The position numbers were made by a program, and so were the translations under genes. 64,000 bases of DNA from Branchiostoma belcheri (taxonomy: Eukaryota; Chordata; Leptocardii; Amphioxiformes; Branchiostomatidae): NCBI RefSeq assembly GCF_001625305.1, contig NW_017803157.1, forward strand, positions 4,009,690 to 4,073,689, read 5' to 3'. The notes beneath the pieces are model-generated. The model searched no databases. It had not been told where the DNA came from and saw only the letters and a list, made by a program, of their open reading frames with translations. Below, piece after piece: positions 44,554 through 56,365 of this stretch. How positions within the stretch are numbered: the first letter of the stretch is position 1; every line of letters begins with the position of its first letter.

Positions 44554-47500
44554 TTACTTCTCCAGCTTCTTCGGTTGCTCCCAGGGCAGGTCGTCGCGCC
44601 CAAAATGACCGTAGCAGGCGGTCGCCTCGTAAATCGGCCGCTTCAGGTTCAGATCCCTGTGAAACAGATGAAGTGCATGTATACATGTTAGAAGCTGTGA
44701 AGATATGATCATGGTTATATAGCTACCCCACCACACCACTAACCAAGACAATACAGAGACTTTAAATATATAAAAGAATGCATAGACCTTAGAACAAATT
44801 CTTGTACGCAGGTCAATTTTGTTGTACCTACGTATCTGTATGTCTACATGTAGTTACCTTACTAAAGTTGCTGTACTTTTGTTGTGTCAATTAAGTTCTT
44901 CTTATTTCTATGTCATGTCCTGACTTGACTTTCTTATATTCAAGGCACATCTGAAGCCTTACTTTTTGTCAGTGACTTGAATATCTTGACAGTTTTCAAT
45001 ACCTATCCAGTTGCTTGAGTAACAGTTTCTTGTGTACCTCAGTACCTGGATGTCTAACCATCAATGTAAGTATAAGTACAGAACACTGGGGCCTGCAAAG
45101 TATATAGTAGAGGGGATTCTTTCCTCAAGCTAACCGATATCTCGCACACGCAGTCATCCCTCAGTAAGACATCTGGAGCCGCATAGTTCCCGTTTAGAAC
45201 TTTTATTCAGCCTGGACCTGCAAAGGATACAAAAAAAATTGACTCACCTGACAATGATGCCAGGACGCAGGTCAAAATTCTTCTTCACTATTTCCAGCAG
45301 CTCGTCCTCAGACTTCTGGGACGTGCCGTAGGAGAACACACTAATGGACAGGGGCTCAGCAATGCCGATGGCATAGGACACCTGGGAATAGCATAAAAAC
45401 AGGCATCAGAAGAGAGTAGGCACCATCAGCTCAATATATAGCACAACCAGTCAACTGCTAAACAAGTAGCATTAATTAAAATGAAATGTCCTGACAATAT
45501 ACAAACAATGTTATCACACTGGAATTTTTTTAATAAGGACCACTAAAGGATGAGAGACTCAAAGTTCAAATTCTGAATAAACATTCAAGCAATGGCAGGA
45601 TGGAAGAAGTGAGGGCTCAGTCTTTCTGACATGGAAGCAATGAATGCTAAAAATCAGTTTTCTTCATGACTTACAGTTAATTAAGAATTGTTACAGAACA
45701 GAAGCAAATAACCTTGCAAATTGTAGCTATGTATGTTATGAGCTATACTGTCTTTTTGCACATTTGTAGAGCAGCTTTCACTCTAGATTACCCTTTCTCT
45801 TTTCATTGCTCTACTGCTGCTTTGGTCTTCTGTGACGCTCACTAACTACAGCCAATATAGAAAGGCTGGCATCCAGGGTAAGGATAAGACAATTGAGCAT
45901 TAAATCTCACCTGGACCAGCACCCTACGGCACAGCCCAGCCTTGACCAGCGATTTGGCGACCCAGCGAGCGGCGTAGGCAGCGGAACGGTCCACTTTAGA
46001 GAAGTCCTTCCCGGAGAAGGCACCGCCGCCGTGAGCACCCCAGCCTCCGTACGTGTCCACGATAATCTTCCTGCCGGTCAAACCAGCATCTCCCTGCAGG
46101 GAACACAAACAGCAAGGTTTTAATGTCAGGCAACATCTCAGATTCTAAACGATCTTGCGATAATAGAAACTTGACATGTGTAGAATACTGGAAAATAATC
46201 TGTTTAAAATTCTCTGGTGCTAGAGAACTTATTACTGCAAATGTCAATCTGGGTAGATAAGTTAAAATCAGCATCAGAAATGTTAACTACCAGTATTTTG
46301 ATATAAAAAGATATTTAGGTACATCTTGCCTAGATTTTTTGGGGAATACTAGTCAAAGAAAATGTCCTGAAAATTTCTAGTGTCTAAAGCCTTCCAATTG
46401 GAACACTACTACACTACTATTACTGAAGAGTAGCTGGCTGATTTTAGTAATTTTATGAATAAACTTTGAGTGCCAATGAGGTTAAAATAAAGTGAGTGAC
46501 ACAAAAGTGAGTGACTACATTGTATGAATACACAAACACTCAAACAAAGAAACTGCAGAGCTAAAGCTCTTCAATATGGTCTGAAGTCCTCACCTGTGGG
46601 CCACCGATGATAAACTTGCCAGAAGGCTGGAGATGGTACACGGTCCTGTCATCCAGCAGCTCCTTGGGAACCACCTTGCTGATGACGTGCTCCTTCAGGT
46701 CCTTGCGAAGCTGCTCGGTGGTGATGGTTTCGTCGTGCTGGACCGAGATCACGATGGTGTGAACTCGCAGGGGGATGCAGGCTCCGTGCTCGAAACGGTA
46801 CTCAACTGTCACCTGGAAACAAAATTGAGGGTTTTTTTTTTTGCTTTTATGGTTACCAAAGGAAAACATTGTTTTTTCTGTTTCTTCTTCCGTTTGAAAC
46901 ACTGACTGGTGTTGGGTTGCATCATGTTGCAATTTTATAGCAGGTGGGATTTAGACTCCTGTCACCATAAACCGTATGTGAATGTGTTTGTGTAAGAATT
47001 AATAGAGCAGACCATGTGCAAAGGTTAACATCATTTGCAAATGTTACCTTTCTAGTCTTTTACTTTTGTTTTCTTGGCTAGATATGGTGCTCAGACGGTG
47101 AAAGGAGAAGAGAAAGACAAGAGCACAAAACAAAGTGTCGGAATGCTAAGACTTCAACTCAAAAAACTGACTTTATTCTTTAGTGTTTGTTCTTAGATTC
47201 TAACTATCTTGATGTTGCCATTTGGACATCAAACACTAACACGGACACTTAACGTTGCCGTTCGAACATCCGAGGTCAACCTGAGGCCACAGCAGAATAT
47301 AGTATCAAAGGTTGACATGCTCCTTAAGAAACTGATGGGTGACAGCAGAATTTATAGTACCAAAGGTTGAGGTCTATCGTAAGAAACTGATAGGTGACTG
47401 AGTATTTACCTGGGTCTTAGTATCAGGGCGCAGCCAGGGCAGCTCCCCGTTCCTTCGGCACTCCGCTGTCCGCCTGTTCAGCCCGTGAGCCAGGACACAG

Positions 47501-50500
47501 GTCAGGGGCATGCACTCCTCTGTCTCATCAGTGGCATAGCCAAACATCAAACCCTGGATACAGGAAACATTTACCGTTATGAATAAAATACAAGACATAC
47601 TTGTCATGAAAGTTTATCTGTGTTGGTAGTAATCATAGTAAAATGTTGAACTTATTCCAACACAAGGGTTACACACAGGTCAAATTTTTAACGACCACTG
47701 TCGCCTTTATCAGGATAAGCCCTATGTGACAAACTGTCATTCTCTTATAGGACTGTTTAGACATAGCTGAAGCTGATATCAATTAGGATTTTACCATGTT
47801 CAATATTGACTGAAGTCTGAAGGAGACCATACTGACAAAGTCTATGTTGGTAGAAATTATTCTCAATCAAGGTTGAACAGACTTACAAACACAAAATAGC
47901 TGGACTTATTCAAATTTTCTACTGGTTCTCATATATCAGAAGTTGAACAGTCCATTTGTATTGGACAAACTCACAAACTCGATAGTATCCACTGCAAATC
48001 AGAAAGATATAACTCTAGTGCAATACCTCACATGGTGCGACTGTTGAACTTGTAAGAAAAAAAACTGCCCTATTCTAAATTATATTGTATAATGTGTCTT
48101 CATGAGATCTTTTAAATATTTTAAATTTGTTATTGTGTAATTTAGCTACAGTATAACTACGCTTTTAATATTGTACCCTATACAGTTAATGTTTTTATCA
48201 TGTGTTGTTAATGGAACCCCCACGCAATTCAGTCTGTGACTGCCATGTGGGAACCATTGTTATGTGTTTTACATGAAACAAATAAACCAGTATTATTATT
48301 GGAAATTTAACATTGCTTCAGCCTGTGACATTGTTTAAAAAACTGAAAGATGCTGAAAATAAGATTTGTGCTCAAAAGGCACCATAGGATTAAGTATTAT
48401 CTAAACCACTGAGATTTCTTTATAAATAGCACTTTGACACACTTACTAGGTAAATATTGCATAATGTAATGTTTGTTTAATGCCTGTGATATAACAAGAC
48501 AAACATGTAGCAGCCAAGGGAGTCCAGAGTCCTCCTTTCACATGTCATGTTTTTACACCACTTTTCTTAAGGGCTTCCAATGCAGACAACCTTTCAATAG
48601 TTCTGTCTGTCTGTCTGTTGCTCAACTATGGCCGACTTTAGACTGACGACGGTATACGATCGCACGACAATCGTTGTGGGTGACGGCTGGCTTTAGACAT
48701 ATGACCAGAAAGTGTGGCGGACACCCGCCGGCGACGGTTCACTTTAGGCGGCGGAAAATAGGGTCTGAGGTGGTAGTGCGACTATTTTGATCGTCTTTAG
48801 ACGATGGTAAAATACCGTCGCCGGCAACATCTTGACGATAAACATTTGTACGACTATCGAACCGTCGTCAGTCTAAAGTGCCCCTAAATAAGATTTAACT
48901 ATAGAAGGCCTCTTTATTTGATATACCTCATTTGCAACAGCAGGCTTTCTATCTTTTACAATTTTCATACAGGAAAAACCCTGTGTTTTTATCTGTATTA
49001 AAGATGATTTTAAAAATTCTCTGCCTTTTGGCTTTGATTATACATGTAGTACTCAAGCAACAATTGAATCTACACAATACTGCAGAACAGACACAATAAA
49101 CTGATGTGTGACTAAGTATTTACTTATATGGCAAACTGGACTTTGCAAATATCAACTTACTTGATATTTAGTATTGCATCATGCTACATAGATGATGTAA
49201 GTATCCACATACACATACATGTATAGTTAAACCCAGTACATGGCCAAGTGCAGGTAGAGATCAGAAATACCTGCACAGCTCCAATTTTACCTGCACTAAC
49301 CTGCATATACCCAGTACATGGACCAGTGCAGGTTAGGTGCAGGTAGACGTCAGAAATACCTGCACAGCCCCTATGTTACCTTCACTAACCTGCATACACC
49401 CAGTACATGAACCAGTGCAGGTTAGGTGCAGGTAGACATCAGAAATATCTGCACAGCCCCTATGTTACCTTCACTAACCTGCATACACCCAGTACATGGA
49501 CCAGTGCAGGTTAGGTGCAGGTAGACATCAGAAATGCCTGCACAGCTCCAATTTTACCTGCACTAAGGTGCACCCAGTATTTTAAGCCCTGTAACATCGC
49601 GATAACCGCTAAGGAAAACATGCCCTTCTCTACCAACCTGATCCCCAGCTCCGATGTCTTCCTCATTACGACTTTCGTGCACTCCCTGTGCGATATCTGG
49701 CGACTGCTGCTCAATCGCCAACAGGAGGTTCAACGTCTTGTAATCAAAACCTGTGGACAAGAGAAGAAGAAGCCTTTAGAACAAGAAAAGGTTTAAAAAC
49801 CTTTCCAATGAAAACCTTCTGATTTAAATGACTTTTCTTTTAGGAACGAGCTCTAACTTAAAAGATCAAATCTCACACCACACCAACACTCATCAACTAA
49901 ACTACATGTATGTTCAAAACCATGCAATTGACGTGAATACCTAAAACCTTTTCCTGCAACACGTGATTCCTAATATGAAGCCTATATCTACCTGTCCTGC
50001 CAACTTGCAAGATGCTTATAGTTATATTTTTTCTGCAACGTTTCATCTTGGGCCTGAAAAACTGGTGTGCTGTGTCAAAGGGCAGTTATATACACATACA
50101 TAACCTTACAAATTGCAGGCTTTAGGAAACTATATTCACACAATTTTCAGTCCTGAACACCAAATGAAGTCCTACTTACCCTTGTCAGAGGAGTCGTATC
50201 CGATCCTCTTGACTACATTGCGGACAACAGTCTGGTAGTCCACCACTGCCTTGGATGTGATCTCTCCAGCCAGCAGGATCATTCCAGTCTTTGTGGCAGT
50301 TTCTGTGGTTACAAGACAAAACTTCGGTCAGAGACGAACACAACCATTAATCCATTACACCAAATCATTTCAGTAGGAGACTATCACAAACATTTACACA
50401 TTTCACAAAATTTGAGACCAAAGCAACCACTTATCCAATTTCATCAAATGAGAAAACTGTAGTACTAGTGGGATACTATCACAAGCATTGTACATTTGAC

Positions 50501-53500
50501 AAGAGAATTTTGGGTTGGGGGATATTTCAATGAGAGACCCACTCAGTCATTTACACATTTCACAAAACTTCAATTAGAGACCAATAAAGCATCCCCCCTT
50601 TACTTTTGCCTTTGTACATTACCAACGTCTGAACAGCTGCAGGTAAGAAAATGTGAAAATGTTTTACAGCAAAAACCAACAAAAATGCATGCAAAACCTA
50701 TTCTAACTAGTGCAGGTTTGATATGCCGCTGCATTTAGGACTACACTAACTACTGAGTAACTAGCACCCCCCCTTTACTTATCTATTTCCCAGAAGAGAA
50801 AAATTCAATGAGACGAACATGCCTTAAAATTACGAATGAACAGCTGCAGGTTAGTGAATGTGAGAATGTTTTACAGCAAAAAAAACCAAAAAAAGCATCC
50901 AAAACCTATTCTAACTAGTGCAGGTTTGAATTGATGCAACTCACCACAGGCGACCTTCGCATTAGGATCCTGCTTCAAATGTGCGTCCAGGATTGCATCA
51001 CTGATCTGGTCACAGATCTTATCTGTAGAAAAACAATATAACATTTATCATTTACTGAAAATTCATTTGTTTTTCAAGGGACTTAATTTTGAGGTATGGC
51101 GTGAAAATAGGTTTTTGTAGTGCTTGGTTAAAACAATTCTGTATACAACAGAAACTAAACTATTTGTTTCATAATAATTTGTGTTGAGTGTCACAGCAAG
51201 ATCACTGAAAACAAAATCAACACGAACGTTAAGATTTATCGTACATTAGTTTTATAAATAAGCGGTCAGTTTTCCAAAGAGTCCTGAAATGATGCAATAA
51301 ATTATTACATAATATTACACTGGCAAGTTCGAGTGCAACAATTTAACTTTTAAGTTGATAGCCTCCATGTCAGCATTTCTTTTGATGTGAGTACACATTT
51401 ACTTCGCAAATGTTGACCTAAAAATCACCTTAGTACAAAAATACTACAAATCAAAGTCCAGCACTTCAGTCTTGTATGGACAACCTTGGCAGGGCGCTAC
51501 AGGTCGTTCACAGCCGACCTTCTGAACTTTCATCCAATTTGTAGTACATGGTGTAGAGGGGAAAGGGGCAAATGCATGGTCATCTTCACAAATTCTTTTT
51601 GAAATTCCACCCCTAACAGCTGCATAGTAGGTGCTGATAAAGCAGTTAACGAACTTGCCTACAATTTAGATAATCTGTTATCATATTATAGACATCACAT
51701 CAATGTGATATCTATTATCATATTTGGAACAACTTAATCGTCTGACAAACCGCAACAATTTGTGGCATTGACATTTGTGTGATGACTTGGCACTGCTGGA
51801 GGATACCCCCTACTTACTGATGTTATGGCATGCCGTCTGATGCAACACTCCTGCTCAAAATAGCCTACTACACAGCTCCCCACCGTACCACTTATGTAGA
51901 CAAGTGTACAGCTACTAGGGGTATCAGCTGTTCTCCAGACAAAACATTCTCTCTGAAGCTAATGGTATTAATGTTTTTATGTGTTACATGTACGATAACT
52001 ATTCTTCTAATACCAAAAAATCTAAAGTTTTCCACAATACATCACAATTTGTAACTCCTTTGTCTTTTGAATTTGAGTGTTGGTTTGTCCTATACTACTA
52101 TTACTAGATGGGTTTCATGTCATGCAAGATATGAATCCTCAATGATTTACGAACCCCAAGTTTTCCTACAAATTACAGTACAACACAGCATTCCTTCACC
52201 CAAGGCCAAGTTCAACTTCGAATTCCTTGCCTTTAGAGCGTTGGTCTCAGGGTTTGACCAATACCAGGACATGAAAAAACACATGGTTCCTCTGGAATTC
52301 ACGCTGGCTTTTAATAGGTTTGGGGGCAGCTTGTATTTCAGCTTTGGCATGCACAGTTGACCAATGTCCTGTAGACTGGCATTACAGAATCTACGATACC
52401 GGTACTAACCAGTTTAAACCAGTAACTGAATGAGCTACAGGGCAAACCCACTCCCAAAAGGAACCCTGACCCCCCTCCCCACTCTCCTAGACAACTAAAC
52501 ACTAAACAGACACTATGTTGAAAAAAACTATATGCTTTGCAAAGTACAAGTAGAGACAACATTCCCAACCACGAAACTACACGAAAACATGACACGTTGA
52601 CCACATGCCTAAAAACCACATGCCTGAACATGTGAGACAGTTTTCTTGGCTTCATTTGTACCCTTTAGGTTGAATTTTGTAACCTTTGGTCTCTGGTTGG
52701 TGGTAGGGTGCCAGCCTGTGATGGGCCAAATTGTGCTGAGGTGGCAAGAAATTAAACTACAGGTCACTGATCTTTGGCCTAAGATAAGAGAAAAGGCACA
52801 TGAATGACCTATGGTACGAAATCAGTGCAACAGTTTCTGTTAACACGCACGTGCAGTATTTGGAGGTTAGTGTACTTTGGCAAAAATATGAGCCTGACCT
52901 ACAGGTTTTTACAGGAGATGTCTTCCGAATTTTCAAGACAAGAGGCCTTGCATATAATTTATAAAAATCTATGCAAAAATTCACTCATTTAAAGTCAGAC
53001 TAAGATTAACACATGACAACAATACCTCCAGATTTTTCAAGGACAAAAAACTAACTCGTTGTGGACACTTCAGGCCCTATCCATACCGGACATGCATCAC
53101 TAAATTGAATACAATGGTAGGACTCGTATGTGTAGTATCCTTGTACCACATGTACATCTACATAACGAGATGTTACAGAAGTGGTGGGTTGCTCTTTCCT
53201 TGACAAAAACTGGAGTTGTGCGTACAAAGATTTTGGTAATCAACTTGTGTTGGAAATTACATTTCAAACTTGCTTTCGTAATGTAAAAGTATCTTTGTAC
53301 CTTCCTTTCCCAAACATACACATGATCAGAGTTGGACCTCCAATGTGTACTGGTTGGTGGAACATCATTGTGCTTTTCTTTCTTTGCCACGGTGCTCAAC
53401 AAACACATGATCAGGATTGGGGCATTCCCTCGGGATCCAGATGTTCAAACACCACTGCTATTCCAGCTGATCCTCTCAACCAGGATATAATAAGGATAAC

Positions 53501-55802
53501 AGTAATGTAATCCTTCAAATCATGGCACTGGTAGAGAACAAAACAACACACACACACACACACACACAAAACTTGGTGCTATGTGTAGGATTGTGGGCAT
53601 CACATGATGACCAGTTGAGAATATAAATATTCATTGAAGGGACAGCCCAGTTTCTTTCAACTAGGATCATCAGACAACTTTTATCTTCTGTTAATCTCCA
53701 GTATTGGTAAATTTGCATCATGTGAGCAACTTTATTCTCATTCAATCAAAGACCACATGTGGTTGGGCTGACCAGCATGTGACCACTTGGTCCTAACAAG
53801 CTACGTATCTATATATGACATTTGCAACTATAGTTGCCCTGAGGGCAAGACAAAAAGTAAGGGCAGACAAAAAGTAACAGTTTACATCTTTGTTATTAAT
53901 GAACATTGTGTAGTTTTTGGATGAGTCAATTTTGCCACAATTTCGCTACACAAACATACCCCAAATACTGACAACCACTGACTTTGTAAATTTCTTCTTC
54001 TGAACTTACGCATACTGCCCTCTCTCCAACATTTTCAAGGCTTTTGAGGAAAAAAAGGGTCATCCAGAGAGCACATTGTTGACCAGTGTTTGCAGAGCCC
54101 CAAAAGTGCAAACTCACTCCAGCAAGAGGCACCTATCTTCCCCCAACCAGGATTTGGGGCTACTGAAATGATGCAATACCCAGTGACCCTGACTCTAATC
54201 ACAAAAACAACCTTACAAACCAGTTTCTACTGACCAACTACTGGTGTTGGAACATTATATGTGTTTTTCACCACATCAGAATACATGGTTATCTCAATAA
54301 CACAGACAAATGTGCTGATTTCACTTGGTTTACATATACTAGTATTACATTTAGTGTATACATTTGCCCCTCCCCTTACAATAGGACATTTAGCTGTATT
54401 TTCATTCAAAAGCAAAGAACATGAGAGTAAAGAGCCTGTACTTCACAATGTTTTGTTTCTTTCCTAATCTGTGAAAATCTACATGCAAGGCACCATGTTC
54501 TCTCTTGACCACTGATCAGGCCAGTTCAAGAACTCTTTCTACTTGTCCTAGCCTGGGTGACATCCTTGTTCGTTTCCTGGTCTCAAAACATGTTGATAGT
54601 GAGACGTGCATTCACCGGTAAGCTAAATGAACGTACGGGTAAGGTGGCAAGGTGACTACTTAGGTTCACAACTTGTTTATTCCCAACAAAATAAAGGGCG
54701 ATCGGGCCTCCACCGGTTAAATCCAGTTCGAACCAGTCAAACGATACCTCCAAAATAAAGAGCTGCGTCAGCCGGCCCTCGTGTTATTGTTTACATAAAG
54801 CCTGCGTGCTTTTTTGGTTCTCTTTAATGCCCACGATCACGATAATGATCATTCTTGCATACACATTTTCACCTGAGTAAAGTGAGGATAGTCGTGTAAA
54901 GTGTCTTTCACAAGGGCACAAGATCGGTGACAAGGTAGGGTTCGAACCGGGGACCTCTCAGTTCCGACATAAACACACTAGCTACCGCTACGTCACACGA
55001 TCACAATCCAGGCCGGCCGGCGAATGGTTAGAAACTTGGGAGCATCAAAAACGTCACGATTGCGTCAAATTCGTGGGTTGGAATTCATGATTTGACTTCA
55101 TGATGATCGAGAAAATATCGTATTTCGTGAATGTTTAGCGAGCAAGTTCATTGTCAACATGGGCGGTAGGAAAATTATGCGTAAGGAAGCAAATGTATGA
55201 CACTGCATGACTATGCAATACCGCATGAGGTCGGTAGAAAATTCTTTCAAATCACGAGGGTAAAAAAATAATTGAATGTTCCCTTATGTGTTTCAGAATT
55301 TGCGGTAAAATTATGCACGTGGGATGGTGGTGTATGTATTGTCACGGGGCTTGTGGATGACCGACAACGAAAATAGTCTGATAATAGCCACCGGTTCAAC
55401 CGGCCGTCCCATGTGGCTTGCGGGTGGGGAGCTGTCTTCACTCCAATCTGCACCTGCCAATAAAACTTCCTCTACAACCTCAAATCTCTCTCCAAAATCA
55501 AGAAAATTAAACTTACAACACTAGAAGACGGTATGAAGGTCATAGAAGCAGGTAGATACGTATTTAGAGGTACTAAAAGATGACCAGTAAGAAGACGTCT
55601 ACCCGCAAAAAAATGTCGGGGTCCGCTTTCGAATCGCTCGGCCGCGGGAGCAAATTATGTGAGCATCGATCTTTCTGGGTCAAATATGAACAAAAAATAC
55701 ACGAAACCTACCTGGATGTCCCTCTCCCACGGACTCTGACGTAAACAGGAAGGTCCTAGGGACGTCTCCGTTCATGTGATGGGTAGAAGTTTCGGCAGAC
55801 AT
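44554..55802 (-). CDS. MAT2A: S-adenosylmethionine synthetase (methionine adenosyltransferase)
   Basis: Nine exons, all in phase: 55802-55712 (ATG), 51022-50945, 50302-50180, 49750-49638, 47553-47410, 46812-46594, 46093-45911, 45381-45248 and 44656-44554 (TAA). The coding length is 1188 bp, 395 residues, the size of vertebrate MAT2A. The enzyme makes S-adenosylmethionine from methionine and ATP in the cytosol, as a dimer or tetramer. Family signatures are complete: [12 protein letters not shown] joined to [16 protein letters not shown] (methionine/ATP site), [16 protein letters not shown] (signature 1), and the glycine-rich [19 protein letters not shown] (signature 2, phosphate loop). The C-terminus [12 protein letters not shown] is also typical. 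Introns carry SINE, minisatellite and inverted-repeat insertions, and intron 1 is about 4.7 kb. It shares its upstream region with the divergent UBXN8-like gene. Confidence 0.97.
48635..48879. mobile_element. Inverted-repeat element with 19-bp perfect ends, CGTCG-rich
   Basis: Ends actttagactgacgacggt and accgtcgtcagtctaaagt. The interior repeats ttta-gac and cgtcg/cgacg words (ctttagacata, gtctttagacgatgg), suggesting nested sub-terminal repeats. In a methionine adenosyltransferase intron. Confidence 0.8.
49237..49590. repeat. Hairpin-forming minisatellite, unit about 88 bp (second locus)
   Basis: About four units with cccagtacatggaccagtgc, aggttaggtgcaggtaga and cctgcacagc. Same family as 11890-12240 but in the opposite orientation, bounded at the right by cccagtattttaagccctg. 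It ends about 50 bp from exon 4 of the methionine adenosyltransferase gene. Confidence 0.85.
51023..54825. other. Intron 1 of the methionine adenosyltransferase gene (part)
   Basis: AT-rich, no coding exon recognised on either strand; a CA repeat lies at 53546-53568. Confidence 0.55.
54826..55005 (-). mobile_element. tRNA-derived SINE, family S2
   Basis: Minus strand: tagcggtagctagtgtg (A-box region), ggttcgaaccctacct (B box), then the S2 body ending gtgggcattaaagagaac. It lies in intron 1 of the methionine adenosyltransferase gene. Confidence 0.75.
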
Positions 55803-56365
55803 GGCTTTAATTTTTAGGACGATCGTGCGTAGCCCCTCTCCTCGTGGATCTGTGTGTAGAAGACAGAAGACAGGCCGGCGCGGGAATTTATACCCCGGGA
55901 CGGTCACATGGGCGTGACGACACATAAATCTGCTCTCTGATTGGCTGACGCGCCGGTTCTTTGATATTTTTAGACAATTTTTACACGATTGTGTGAAATA
56001 TTTGCATGATTGCTCGAAAATGGTGTGTTGTTAAGTGTAAACGTTTGTATTGTGGCTTACTTTTTGCGAGATAAATTCGCGATTGCAACGAGCTACCCTT
56101 AATTAGACTAGTCCACTCACGTGGGGCCGGCAATCGCAAAGTGATGGAAAATTACCGCTGGAATTTTACTTTAGGAACAAAATCTGCTGCTAGCAGATCG
56201 CTATTTACATCAAAAGGGACAAAAATAGGGCACTTTTATTGTGCTGCATTGGCGAACACGCAAATTTTCATTCAAACATATTGATTTTTCCTGTACCGAC
56301 ATGGTCGTCTGCCCTCCCTACTGTGTATGCTACTCCTCCCCATACCGTCAATGCGACAGTCCAAC
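55803..56365. promoter_or_regulatory. Bidirectional promoter region between divergent genes
   Basis: The 563 bp separate the ATG of the methionine adenosyltransferase gene (minus) from the ATG of the UBXN8-like gene (plus). The two ends are GC-richer (ccggcgcgggaatttataccc near 55873-55900), and cgtgggg occurs near 56120. The transcription starts cannot be fixed from sequence alone. Confidence 0.5.
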
